A stretch of 18,564 nt of DNA from positions 1 through 18,564 of the forward strand of contig JBAZOJ010000041.1 of assembly GCA_041648755.1 (NCBI GenBank). Reading direction: 5' to 3'. The notes under the pieces were generated by a model, which was given only the letters and a program-made list of their open reading frames with translations, ran no database searches and was not told the origin of the DNA. The stretch comes from JBAZOJ01 sp041648755. GTDB taxonomy: Bacteria > Planctomycetota > B143-G9. Positions 1 through 7,044 of this stretch are shown here, in pieces; position 1 is the stretch's first letter, and every line of letters begins with the position of its first letter. The position numbers and the translations under genes were made by a program.

Positions 1-1
1 G

Positions 2-955
2 GAGGTAAGACTCGCCGCGTCAGTCGGACTCGGATTCCTGAGCCATCCGGATTCGCTGGACGGCCTGATTGATCTGGCGACCAAGGATGCCAACTACAAG
101 GTCAGAGCCTATGCTTGTGCGGCGATCCCACTGCTGAATATCCTGCCGGAGAATGAGGAGAAGGCGATCGGCATGCTGCTGAAGGTTGCGGCCGACGACA
201 AGCATTACCTCCCAAGGGCGTATGCCATTCTGTCGCTGTCGAAATTCCGCGAAAGCAATGCCGCTTTCAAAGCGATAATGTTCGGGCTCGGGGACAAGAA
301 TACCGAGGTGCAGGCCTATTCCGCCATTTCCCTGGGATTGTATGGTAACCGCAGCGCCGCAGGCGCGCTGTCCAAGTTCATCATTGCGAACCGTGGCAGC
401 GGCCTGTCAGCCGCGGGGTACTACGGCCTTGCCTTCGTTGCAGGCCGGGCTGACGCCAGAGACATCCTGCGGGAATTCGAATACACGCTGAGGTCGGACG
501 AGTTGCAGGCAATGGCCTTTGCCTTGGGTATGAGCGCGGATGCATCCATCGCCCTGGACCTGACAAGGTTCCTGGAAAATGAAGACCAGATCCTGCGGGA
601 CAGCACTATCAAGTGCTTCGGGATGATGCGCAATCTGGACCTGGAGACCCGCAAGGCCGTTGTCAAGGCCCTTGCGAGCTATCCGGCAAAGCTAAAGGCA
701 AAGGACCGGGATTTCAAAGAGGACAAATTCACACGCTTCTACGCAGCGGCAGCCCGGTATGCACTTGGCGATTCTTCCGCACTCGCAGAGGCTGTCGATG
801 CTATGTACTCGCCGGATTACTACACCGAGTTGAAGATCGATATGGATTGGGCGGCGCTGATGCGGCCCGTCAACGACAGGATCCCCGAATACAGAAGGCT
901 ACGGCCCTTCTTCGGGCTCGAAGATCTGCCGCTGCAGCCAAACGGAGGATATTAA
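2..955 (+). CDS. HEAT-repeat protein, C-terminal part (5' end outside window)
   Basis: The reading frame is open from the left edge of the window, so the true start lies upstream; an internal ATG at 173 is not the start. The visible 317 residues are mostly alpha-helical repeats of about 35-40 residues. Each has a short Ala/Leu-rich helix following a polar segment, for example KVRAYACAAI, YLPRAYAILSL, TEVQAYSAISLG, DELQAMAFALG and FYAAAARYALG. This is the look of HEAT or PBS-lyase-like HEAT repeats, which act as protein-binding scaffolds. No catalytic motif is visible. The last 40 or so residues (Tyr/Asp/Pro-rich, ending in NGGY) leave the repeat pattern. The gene ends 9 bp from the 3' end of the convergent tRNA-Leu, and I see no terminator between them. 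The fold is fairly sure; the function is unknown. Confidence 0.8.
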   Translation, partial: EVRLAASVGLGFLSHPDSLDGLIDLATKDANYKVRAYACAAIPLLNILPENEEKAIGMLLKVAADDKHYLPRAYAILSLSKFRESNAAFKAIMFGLGDKNTEVQAYSAISLGLYGNRSAAGALSKFIIANRGSGLSAAGYYGLAFVAGRADARDILREFEYTLRSDELQAMAFALGMSADASIALDLTRFLENEDQILRDSTIKCFGMMRNLDLETRKAVVKALASYPAKLKAKDRDFKEDKFTRFYAAAARYALGDSSALAEAVDAMYSPDYYTELKIDMDWAALMRPVNDRIPEYRRLRPFFGLEDLPLQPNGGY

Positions 956-964
956 CGGGAATAG

Positions 965-1052
965 TGGTGGCCGAGGTGGGATTTGAACCCACACGGGGTA
1001 TAAGCCCCAAGGGATTTTAAGTCCCCAGCGTCTGCCGTTTCGCCACTCGGCC
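965..1052 (-). tRNA. tRNA-Leu (anticodon UAA)
   Basis: On the minus strand a full class II tRNA can be folded. The acceptor stem GGCCGAG (1046-1052) pairs with CTCGGCC (969-975), followed by discriminator A (968) and an encoded CCA (965-967). The anticodon stem is GGGGA/TCCCT and the loop CTTAAAA gives anticodon TAA at 1017-1019. There is a long variable arm (GGGGC/CCCC), as expected for Leu, and a T arm GTGGG-TTCAAAT-CCCAC. It lies 11 nt downstream of tRNA-Cys and is probably co-transcribed with it. Confidence 0.96.
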
Positions 1053-1063
1053 GAAGACGAAAA

Positions 1064-1138
1064 TGGAGGCGACGACCGGATTTGAACCGGTGATTCACGG
1101 TTTTGCAAACCGTTGCCTTACCGCTTGGCTACGTCGCC
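1064..1138 (-). tRNA. tRNA-Cys (anticodon GCA)
   Basis: On the minus strand the acceptor stem GGCGACG (1132-1138) pairs with CGTCGCC (1068-1074). The discriminator is T (1067), typical of tRNA-Cys, and CCA is encoded (1064-1066). The anticodon stem ACGGT/ACCGT encloses loop TTGCAAA, giving anticodon GCA at 1104-1106. The T arm is CCGG-TTCAAAT-CCGG. It is the first gene of a Cys-Leu tRNA pair. Confidence 0.96.
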
Positions 1139-1152
1139 TCTCGCAGGTCAGT

Positions 1153-1180
1153 ATTCTACACAGTCTTGAGGGCGGGTCAA
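1153..1180 (-). promoter_or_regulatory. sigma70-like promoter for the tRNA-Cys/tRNA-Leu pair
   Basis: On the minus strand, TTGACC (1175-1180) and TAGAAT (1153-1158) are separated by 16 nt. The -10 box ends 14 nt before the mature tRNA-Cys 5' end at 1138, leaving room for a start near 1146 and a short leader. It sits in the 79-nt gap after the pgsA-like stop, so the tRNAs probably do not depend on readthrough. This is a match by eye. Confidence 0.65.
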
Positions 1181-1217
1181 GGAAGTCCGTGAGGCGCCCG
1201 CGACCTGCTGTTTGCTG

Positions 1218-1823
1218 TCAGTTCTTCGCGGAGTCCGATGGCGTCATATTCGTCAGAGCCCAAAGGTAATCCACAAGCGAGTAAGCGGTCACCGTTGTGA
1301 CTATGAGCATCGTCCACCAGCAGGCCGCATGGGACAGTATCATATCGGGGTCGTCAAAATACCTGAGCTCGCGTGCGAGGAGCACCGCGATGATGATGAA
1401 GATGCCGCCGCCCTGGATCATCGCTTTCAACTTACCGCTAAAACGCGCACCCATGACGATGTTGTTCAGAGCAGCCCCGATGCGGACGTAGGCGACGATC
1501 ATGTCGCGGAAAAACAAGATGATCAGCATCCAGAACGGGGCGAATCCCGCGTACATGAAGGTAAGGAAGATCGTAAAGCGGGTTAGGGTATCCGCGAGAG
1601 GATCCAGCAGCTTGCCGGTAACCGTGACTCCGGAGAATTTCCGCGCGATGAGTCCGTCGAAAGCATCGGTCAGCTCGAAGAACAGTGCAAAGGCCATGGA
1701 TATTGCGTAGCCGGTCTTCCCGCCGTATAGAAATGCGATAATAAAGCCCGGTAGCAGGATCACACGGGCCAGGGTCAGCCCGTTTGCGATCGTGAAGATG
1801 TTCTTCAGTCCACTGAGACCCAT
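1218..1823 (-). CDS. pgsA: CDP-alcohol phosphatidyltransferase, PgsA-type
   Basis: A 201-residue integral membrane enzyme of the CDP-alcohol phosphatidyltransferase family. It carries the complete catalytic signature D-x2-DG-x2-AR-x8-G-x3-D-x3-D: D53, D56-G57, A60-R61, G70, D74 and D78. These acidic residues bind the divalent metal and the CDP-diacylglycerol pyrophosphate. The N-terminus (GLTLARVILLP) and the C-terminal TAYSLVDYL segment resemble PgsA, which makes phosphatidylglycerol phosphate from CDP-diacylglycerol and glycerol-3-phosphate. Several hydrophobic segments fit about six membrane helices. ATG at 1823 directly abuts the TAG stop of the Cys-rich gene upstream, so it is the last gene of that operon. 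The family is certain; the substrate is inferred and another alcohol acceptor is possible. Confidence 0.88.
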   Translation of the reverse strand: MGLSGLKNIFTIANGLTLARVILLPGFIIAFLYGGKTGYAISMAFALFFELTDAFDGLIARKFSGVTVTGKLLDPLADTLTRFTIFLTFMYAGFAPFWMLIILFFRDMIVAYVRIGAALNNIVMGARFSGKLKAMIQGGGIFIIIAVLLARELRYFDDPDMILSHAACWWTMLIVTTVTAYSLVDYLWALTNMTPSDSAKN

Positions 1824-2021
1824 CTACACCTGCTTCTTGCCCCGAAGGTAGTTCTCGATGCTCCGGTCATAGGTCTTTTCCTGGGCAGGAGTGAAGTAGC
1901 AGGCCGGAAGCTCGCCGCTGGAACGGTGATAGGCGATGCACTCGCAGCACTTTCCCTTCTTGGCGCAAGGGTAAGTGCAATTGCACGATGCCTTGTTGGA
2001 GTCTTTACGGTCGCAGGTCAT
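1824..2021 (-). CDS. Small Cys-rich protein, DUF6485-like
   Basis: A 65-residue soluble protein with eight cysteines (C3, C13, C15, C19, C25, C26, C28, C41), most of them crowded into CNCTYPCAKKGKCCEC. This arrangement, followed by an ELPACYF motif and a Tyr/Asp-rich C-terminal helix, matches what I recall of the DUF6485 family. Cys clustering suggests metal or Fe-S binding, but no function is established. Translation probably starts at ATG 2021: GGGGAG lies 7 nt upstream, and the upstream oxidoreductase stops only 1 nt before. The stop touches the pgsA start. Close linkage to a membrane Fe-S oxidoreductase hints at an accessory role, which is inference only. Confidence 0.8.
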   Translation of the reverse strand: MTCDRKDSNKASCNCTYPCAKKGKCCECIAYHRSSGELPACYFTPAQEKTYDRSIENYLRGKKQV

Positions 2022-2022
2022 T

Positions 2023-4020
2023 TTACTTCTCCCCGGCAGTGGATTCCAGGATAATCTCGCAGATCTCCGCCGCCTTCAGCTTGTCTTCGAGTCCGCGCTC
2101 CTTGATTCCGTCCTCCAGCATTGTCAGGCAGAACGGGCAGGCAACAGCTATCGTCGACGCTCCCGTTGCCGCAGCCATGTCGGTGCGCAGACGGTTGATG
2201 CGTTCTCCGCGGTCCTCTTCAAGGAACATTCTACCGCCACCGCCGCCACAACAGAAGCTCCAATCTCTGTTTCTATCCATTTCCACGATCTTGGCGCCGG
2301 TCGCCTTGAGCAGTTCGCGCGGTTCGTCGTAGATGCCCGACCAGCGTCCAAGGTAGCAAGAGTCGTGATAGGTCACCTTCGCGCCGCTCTTCGCGACCAG
2401 GTTGAGTCGGCCTTCCGAAATCAGCCTGCGCACGAACGTGGTGTAGTGTTCCACCTCGTACTCTCCGCCGAACTGCCTGTACTCATGGGCCAGGATCCGA
2501 TACCCGTGCGGGCAGGCGGTGATGATCTTCTTGACGCCGTAGTTCTTCATTACCTCGATGTTCTCTTGCGCCGACATTTGGAAAAGCAATTCATTGCCGA
2601 GCCTCCGGGCAGGATCCCCGCAGCAGCCTTCCTCCGGGCCGAGGATGGCGAATTTCACATTCGCCTTCTTCAGAATCTGAACAAGCGCCCGGACGGTCTT
2701 TTGCGCGCGCTGGTCGTACGAGCCGGAGCAGCCGATCCAAAGCAGGTACTCGAACTCGACGCCGTCGGAGCACTTCGGCACGTTCAGGTCTGAAAGGAAC
2801 GAGCCGCGCTCTGAACGGGACAGTCCCCACGGGTTGGCCTGATTTTCCACGTTGCGGAACATCGTCGCGGCCTCGGCTGGAGGCTTCTCTTTCTCCATCG
2901 TGATGTGCCGACGCATCTCAAGAAGTTTCTGCGGATGCTCGTTGCCGACGGGGCACATTTCCTGGCAAGCATAGCACGATGTGCAGTCCCAGATGCGGTC
3001 TTCGGTGATGACGTCGCCAACGAGGGCAGGGCGCTCGATTTCTGCGGTGTTCTTCCCGGCTTTCTTCGCGGCAAGCAAGCGGGGAGCCTCGTGCAGGAAG
3101 TGTTCCTTCATGTCGAGGATGACTTGCTTGGGGCTCAGGTTTTTTCCGCTGATATTGGCGGGACAGACATCCTGGCAACGGCCGCATTCCACGTAGGCGT
3201 AAAGGTCCAGCAGGTCGTGAACTTTGAATTGTTCAATGCGGCTCTTGCCGAGAGGGGGAAGCTCGTCGGCTTCGAGGTTGATCTCGATCTTCTCCTGCAC
3301 TCCTCTTGGTCCAAGGTCGGAGAAGAACTCGTTGATCGGGCAGACAACAAGGTGCATGTGCTTGGAGTTGGGGATGAAGACGGCGAAGGAAAGAAGGACC
3401 GCAAGGTGCAGCCACCAATTGAACTTGTAGCCGGTCATGGGGTCGATTCCACAACCGGGAACGAACGAAGCCAGGTTCCCGGAGATCAGCATGTACTTGG
3501 CCTCGCTGAAGTTCCCGACCAGATTGAACTTGAACGCCTGGCCGAGGAAATAGGTGACCATCAGCAGGAAGATGAAGAAGATGATGATGGCCGACTCATT
3601 GCTCGGGTGCGTCAGGCACTTGGGTCTGAAGACATAGCGCCTGACCGCGAGCCCCAGGATGGAAACCAGCGTCAGCAGGGCGACAATGTCCAGGAAGGCG
3701 AAGTAGTAATTCTTCATGATGCCGGGGAATATGGTGGCTTCGAGGCCACCGTAGCCCTCCACGATGTGATTGAGAGAGGCGACGGCAAATGCGCAGAAGC
3801 CCCAGAAGACCAGGGCGTGGAACATCCCGGGGATCGGCTTGCGGAACAGATAGTACTGGGCTATGACGCGCTTCAGGAAGATGCCCAGTCGCTTGCAGTA
3901 GTCGCCAAATCGGTCAGAAGGAGCCCCGATTTCCAGGTAGCTGAGTTTCCGGACAAAGAAGAAGATGGACAGCCCGAAGCCGAGAACGAGGCAGAGCGTG
4001 ATGATGATCGCTTCAAGCAT
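2023..4020 (-). CDS. Membrane-bound HdrD/EMO-type Fe-S oxidoreductase (NarI-like domain, dicluster ferredoxin, two CCG domains)
   Basis: A 665-residue protein in three parts. Residues 1-230 are a NarI-like membrane domain with about five helices and His residues placed as candidate heme b ligands (H68, H85, H205, H221/H223). Residues 265-370 are a dicluster ferredoxin domain: C279-x2-C282-x3-C286-P, then the full set C346, C349, C352, C356-P. Residues 425-640 hold two CCG (heterodisulfide-reductase-type) domains: C431, C466-C467-G and C503; then C555, C590-C591-G, C628 and C631. This architecture is that of ETF:menaquinone oxidoreductase (EMO) and related quinone-linked enzymes, which pass electrons between a soluble donor such as ETF and membrane quinone. 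Two expected Cys are missing: position 276 is Tyr, and position 506, the end of the first CxxC, is Gly. AGGAG precedes ATG 4020. No etfAB genes lie nearby, so the donor is unknown. Confidence 0.87.
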   Translation of the reverse strand: MLEAIIITLCLVLGFGLSIFFFVRKLSYLEIGAPSDRFGDYCKRLGIFLKRVIAQYYLFRKPIPGMFHALVFWGFCAFAVASLNHIVEGYGGLEATIFPGIMKNYYFAFLDIVALLTLVSILGLAVRRYVFRPKCLTHPSNESAIIIFFIFLLMVTYFLGQAFKFNLVGNFSEAKYMLISGNLASFVPGCGIDPMTGYKFNWWLHLAVLLSFAVFIPNSKHMHLVVCPINEFFSDLGPRGVQEKIEINLEADELPPLGKSRIEQFKVHDLLDLYAYVECGRCQDVCPANISGKNLSPKQVILDMKEHFLHEAPRLLAAKKAGKNTAEIERPALVGDVITEDRIWDCTSCYACQEMCPVGNEHPQKLLEMRRHITMEKEKPPAEAATMFRNVENQANPWGLSRSERGSFLSDLNVPKCSDGVEFEYLLWIGCSGSYDQRAQKTVRALVQILKKANVKFAILGPEEGCCGDPARRLGNELLFQMSAQENIEVMKNYGVKKIITACPHGYRILAHEYRQFGGEYEVEHYTTFVRRLISEGRLNLVAKSGAKVTYHDSCYLGRWSGIYDEPRELLKATGAKIVEMDRNRDWSFCCGGGGGRMFLEEDRGERINRLRTDMAAATGASTIAVACPFCLTMLEDGIKERGLEDKLKAAEICEIILESTAGEK

Positions 4021-4031
4021 TTACCGTTCTC

Positions 4032-5054
4032 CTATACAGGCAGGGAGTCGATCAGCTCGGGCGGCACTTCTACCGTGCCTATCGGGCGACCGACATAGTT
4101 CTTTATCACTGGATGAAGGAATTCGGCCATTTCCGGAGAGAGCGGCTCTTTGATTATTCCGAGCTTCAAGGCCATCGCGGCGACGAAGGGGAACATTCCT
4201 CGCGTAGCTCCGTCGTTGAGCTTCATCACTATCCCGGTCTTGTGCGACCGGTCGGCAATCAAGTACATGGCCTCTGCTCCCACCTTGCCAATGGCGCGGC
4301 CGGAAGCCGCCTGGTTGAAAGCGGTGCAGAAACGTGCGGCGCCGCCGATGAGATAAGGATTGGCTGAAACCGAGCGATAGACTCTCTCCACGGCCGTCCT
4401 GAGGCTTTCCTCCGGCAGGGAGGACGGGTCGGCAATGCGCGCGGCCCCTCGTGCGGCAGCCCGTGTTGTCGTAACAAAAGCTGGCGCATCGCAGCCGTCA
4501 TGGCCAATCGCAACTTCGCTCTCACTGACGCCAGCCACCCGGCAGTAGGCGCCTTTCATCAGCACCTGCACAGGATGAGTGGGTTCGAGGTAGCCTTCGG
4601 TCGGAACGCCGATGTGCAGGGCGAGAGCCAGCATCCCGGCGTGTTTCCCGGAGCAGTTGTTGTGGATGACGCCAAAGGACTCGCGGGCCGCATACATCGA
4701 TCGGCGGTAGGCGTCAGCGTACGGAGGCTGGGCGCCGCACAGGAGATCGGATTCGGACTTCCCGATTTTGGTCAGGATCGAGCGGACGGTCTGCTGGTGA
4801 ATCGGCTCGCCACTGTGCGATGACGTGATAATGGCGATTTCGGCATCGGTCAGGCCGAACCTGTCCGCCGCGCCGGTCTCGATGATGGGGAGGGTCTGAA
4901 AAATCTTGGAGCATGACCTGATGTAAACAGGACGGTCGATATCACCACCGCTCCAGATGATACGGCCTGCTGGATCGCTGATGGCGAACACCGCGCAGTG
5001 CATGGATTCCATCACGCCGTCGCGATACACTCTTGATACGATTGGGTCGCTCAT
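4032..5054 (-). CDS. Asparaginase II family protein (Rhizobium etli type)
   Basis: A 340-residue protein of the Rhizobium-type asparaginase II family (COG4448), related to beta-lactamase/glutaminase-like serine hydrolases and not to E. coli AnsA/AnsB. It hydrolyses asparagine to aspartate and ammonia. The family's active-site elements are present: S47-x2-K50 in RSCSKIF, S79 in SSHSGE, C134-x2-K137 in NNCSGKHAGM, and D186/C188 in GHDGCDAPAF. The Cys and Lys residues correspond to the reported zinc site, and K257 is a candidate for the second catalytic Lys. No signal peptide is visible, so it is probably cytoplasmic. ATG 5054 has GGTGAG just upstream and follows a good promoter. It leads an operon with the Fe-S oxidoreductase, whose start is 11 nt past its stop. 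The family is sure; the substrate is by family only. Confidence 0.9.
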   Translation of the reverse strand: MSDPIVSRVYRDGVMESMHCAVFAISDPAGRIIWSGGDIDRPVYIRSCSKIFQTLPIIETGAADRFGLTDAEIAIITSSHSGEPIHQQTVRSILTKIGKSESDLLCGAQPPYADAYRRSMYAARESFGVIHNNCSGKHAGMLALALHIGVPTEGYLEPTHPVQVLMKGAYCRVAGVSESEVAIGHDGCDAPAFVTTTRAAARGAARIADPSSLPEESLRTAVERVYRSVSANPYLIGGAARFCTAFNQAASGRAIGKVGAEAMYLIADRSHKTGIVMKLNDGATRGMFPFVAAMALKLGIIKEPLSPEMAEFLHPVIKNYVGRPIGTVEVPPELIDSLPV

Positions 5055-5074
5055 TTACTCACCGGGTTGTGTGT

Positions 5075-5103
5075 ATTGTAAGAGCAGGAAACCACGGGGG
5101 CAA
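5075..5103 (-). promoter_or_regulatory. sigma70-like promoter of the asparaginase/Fe-S oxidoreductase operon
   Basis: On the minus strand TTGCCC (5098-5103) and TACAAT (5075-5080) are spaced by exactly 17 nt. The site lies between the rpmB terminator and the asparaginase ATG at 5054, so the predicted transcript has a short leader. This is a match by eye. Confidence 0.65.
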
Positions 5104-5108
5104 GAACG

Positions 5109-5133
5109 AAAAAGGGAGTCCGTCCGGACTCCC
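5109..5133 (-). terminator. Rho-independent terminator of rpmB
   Basis: GGGAGTCC (5114-5121) and GGACTCCC (5126-5133) form a perfect 8-bp stem with a 4-nt loop. Read on the minus strand it is followed by five T (5113-5109). It starts about 25 nt after the rpmB stop and separates rpmB from the asparaginase operon. Confidence 0.85.
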
Positions 5134-5158
5134 CATTAATCTCAGAGATGCAGGCGGC

Positions 5159-5386
5159 CTAAGCCTTCTGGATCTTACCGGCCTTGATGCACTTGGTGCA
5201 GACGCGGATCCTCTTCACAACGCCATTGATGTTGACCTTGACGGTCTGGAGGTTGGGGAAGAAAATGCGTCTGGAGATACCGGTCGTCTTGAGGCCGAAT
5301 CCGCCGGTCTTCTTGGGGAGACCCGTGCGAGTAATCTGGTTACCACGAACGGGGATTTTTCCGCAAACAGCGCAAATACGAGACAT
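5159..5386 (-). CDS. rpmB: 50S ribosomal protein L28 (four-Cys form)
   Basis: A 75-residue basic protein of the large ribosomal subunit. It begins MSRICAVCGK and shows the conserved L28 run KTTGISRRIFFPN and a C-terminal VKRIRVCTKCIKAGK. Cysteines C5, C8, C63 and C66 make the paired CxxC/CxxC set of the zinc-binding form of L28. The length is normal for the family. AAAGGAG lies upstream of ATG 5386. The gene is single, with a candidate promoter upstream and a strong terminator downstream. Confidence 0.96.
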   Translation of the reverse strand: MSRICAVCGKIPVRGNQITRTGLPKKTGGFGLKTTGISRRIFFPNLQTVKVNINGVVKRIRVCTKCIKAGKIQKA

Positions 5387-5411
5387 TGGAGCGCTCCTTT
5401 CAGCGTGGAGA

Positions 5412-5438
5412 ATTCTAATGCATTTTCGGATTTGTCAA
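5412..5438 (-). promoter_or_regulatory. sigma70-like promoter of rpmB
   Basis: On the minus strand a perfect -35 TTGACA (5433-5438) and TAGAAT (5412-5417) lie 15 nt apart, which is shorter than the ideal 17. A start near 5405 would give a leader of about 20 nt carrying the Shine-Dalgarno sequence. The short spacer lowers confidence. Confidence 0.55.
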
Positions 5439-5481
5439 GGCTTGAAGTCGCCGACAGGGGTCGCGCTTGCGGGCCCGGGGA

Positions 5482-5510
5482 GTGTCATTTTGTCAAACGC
5501 CGGGTAGAAT
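5482..5510 (+). promoter_or_regulatory. Candidate promoter for the MFS transporter
   Basis: GTGTCA (5482-5487) and TAGAAT (5505-5510) are 17 nt apart on the plus strand. The -35 matches consensus at four of six positions. The predicted start, near 5517, lies about 20 nt ahead of a terminator-like hairpin and 75 nt ahead of the MFS start. It sits in the 205-nt gap between the divergent rpmB and MFS genes. This is a match by eye. Confidence 0.4.
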
Positions 5511-5538
5511 GCCCCGTGATATCGCGAGCGGTCATTTT

Positions 5539-5562
5539 ATACGGCCAGAAGGCCGTATTTTT
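5539..5562 (+). terminator. Terminator-like hairpin in the MFS leader (possible attenuator)
   Basis: ATACGGCC (5539-5546) and GGCCGTAT (5551-5558) form a perfect 8-bp stem with loop AGAA. On the plus strand four T follow directly (5559-5562). No plus-strand gene lies upstream for it to terminate, while the MFS start is only 30 nt downstream. It therefore most likely acts inside the transporter's leader, as an attenuator or the end of a short leader RNA. Confidence 0.6.
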
Positions 5563-5591
5563 CTACTCACACGCGGGCGAACGGCAACACT

Positions 5592-7019
5592 ATGGCTCTG
5601 CATCCGCCTTCCGAATTGCGGAAGACATTCAGGATCTCGATAATTGACGCGATCTTCGCGGCTGCGTTCGGCGCTCTGGCCGTGCCGGGATCCGCTTTTA
5701 TGACCAAGCTGCTGATGGAGCTTGGCGCCGGTAAAATGGCTTTCTCTCTCTATTCCGCCATCGGTCCTGTCTGCTCCATCTTCCTGCCGGTCGGCGTTGC
5801 CATTACGAAGAAGATGACCGCCCGCAAGAGCGTCGTTGTCTGGATGACTCTGGTCTCCAGGGCGATGATGATCCCACTCGGCATTATACCGTTTATCGTC
5901 GAGCCCGATGTCGCGCTCGAGCTGATCCTCCTCTTGCTGTTTATTTCCACGCTGCTCGCGACGGTCGCTTCCAACGCCTGGACAGGCTGGATCGCCGATA
6001 ACGTGCCCGGCCGCGTTCGTGGCCGCTTCTTCTCGGTCCGCTCCCAATACTCGATGATCATCGGATTCATCGTCGGGCTGCTGTTCAGCGTCTTTGCCGA
6101 CCTGTACACCGATAACGCCGGTCCCGTGGCGAACTGGATCAAACTGCACATGTTCAGCCAGGGCACATTCGACAACTCGGACCTTTTCTGGGTGCTGCTG
6201 AAGATTTTCGCGGCGGGCGGGATCATCGGAGTCGCCGGTTGCATAGTGCTGTATTTCCAGCCCGAGAGCCCCAAGAAGGCTGAGCACGAGCCCTATCTGC
6301 GGATGCTCGTTACCCCCATGCGCGACAAGAACTTCCGCAGACTGCTGCTGTACGCAATCTGGTGGATGCTCGCCACGGGAATTGGTGCGCAGTTCTGGGG
6401 GCCTTATATGCTGGACACCCTGGATATGAGCCTGACCGAGATGCAGTTGTACGGGATGATCTCGACCACATCGGCCGTGCTGGCTGTCAGGCTGTGGGGC
6501 AAGATGATCGACATGTACGGCAACAAGGCCTCCATGGCCTTCGCGATCGTTCTGGGTGGCATCAACCCGATTATCTGGGTTTTCGCCAGCGGCCCGAGCA
6601 CGAGGTGGGTGGTGTTCTTTGAGGCAGCCACTTCCGGCTTTATGTGGTCCGGCGCGAGCCTGATATGGATGAACTTCGTGCTGTCCATCGCGCCCGATGA
6701 GAAGAAACAGATGTTCGCAGGGGTGTTCGGCGCTTTCGCAGGCGTGGCCTCGATGACGTCGGTCCTCGTTTCGGGCTACTACATGCCCATAGAGAACCTG
6801 CACTTCCTTGGGCTCGACCTCAAGCCGGAGCAGGTGCTGTTCGGGCTCGGCGGCGTGGTTCGCTGGACGGCTCTGATCCCGCTCAGCTTTGTCCACGAGC
6901 CGACATCCAAGTCGGTCTTTCATGTGATAACGCGTATGCAGCAGGCCGCGACGCAGCACATCGTGAACATTATCTCGATGGTGCGGGGCAAGAACGGGGA
7001 CAACGGCAAGCGGCAATGA
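5592..7019 (+). CDS. Major facilitator superfamily transporter
   Basis: A 475-residue integral membrane protein with about 12 hydrophobic segments. It has the MFS-type cytoplasmic loop DNVPGRVRGRFFSVR at residues 136-150, between N-half helices. This loop (P-x2-RG-x-FF) is familiar from a bacterial MFS subgroup annotated only as general transporters, so I cannot name the substrate. A long soluble stretch around residues 180-240 joins the two halves. ATG 5592 is the only reasonable start in frame, but no clear Shine-Dalgarno sequence precedes it, so expression may be low or conditional. The gene is divergent from rpmB and convergent with nuoN (25 nt apart), hence transcribed alone. No terminator is visible after it. 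The family is sure; the function is unknown. Confidence 0.88.
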   Translation: MALHPPSELRKTFRISIIDAIFAAAFGALAVPGSAFMTKLLMELGAGKMAFSLYSAIGPVCSIFLPVGVAITKKMTARKSVVVWMTLVSRAMMIPLGIIPFIVEPDVALELILLLLFISTLLATVASNAWTGWIADNVPGRVRGRFFSVRSQYSMIIGFIVGLLFSVFADLYTDNAGPVANWIKLHMFSQGTFDNSDLFWVLLKIFAAGGIIGVAGCIVLYFQPESPKKAEHEPYLRMLVTPMRDKNFRRLLLYAIWWMLATGIGAQFWGPYMLDTLDMSLTEMQLYGMISTTSAVLAVRLWGKMIDMYGNKASMAFAIVLGGINPIIWVFASGPSTRWVVFFEAATSGFMWSGASLIWMNFVLSIAPDEKKQMFAGVFGAFAGVASMTSVLVSGYYMPIENLHFLGLDLKPEQVLFGLGGVVRWTALIPLSFVHEPTSKSVFHVITRMQQAATQHIVNIISMVRGKNGDNGKRQ

Positions 7020-7044
7020 GGCAGGAGGGGAGGCTGAGTCGGGG

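Noticed and set aside
1181..1217. Possible terminator after the pgsA-like gene
   Set aside because: Only weak, interrupted pairing around a GC-rich patch, and no T run on the minus strand.
2905..4098. 397-codon plus-strand frame opposite the Fe-S oxidoreductase
   Set aside because: Its translation is Asp/Glu/Gly/Val-rich with no recognisable domain, while the minus strand encodes complete Fe-S and CCG motifs.
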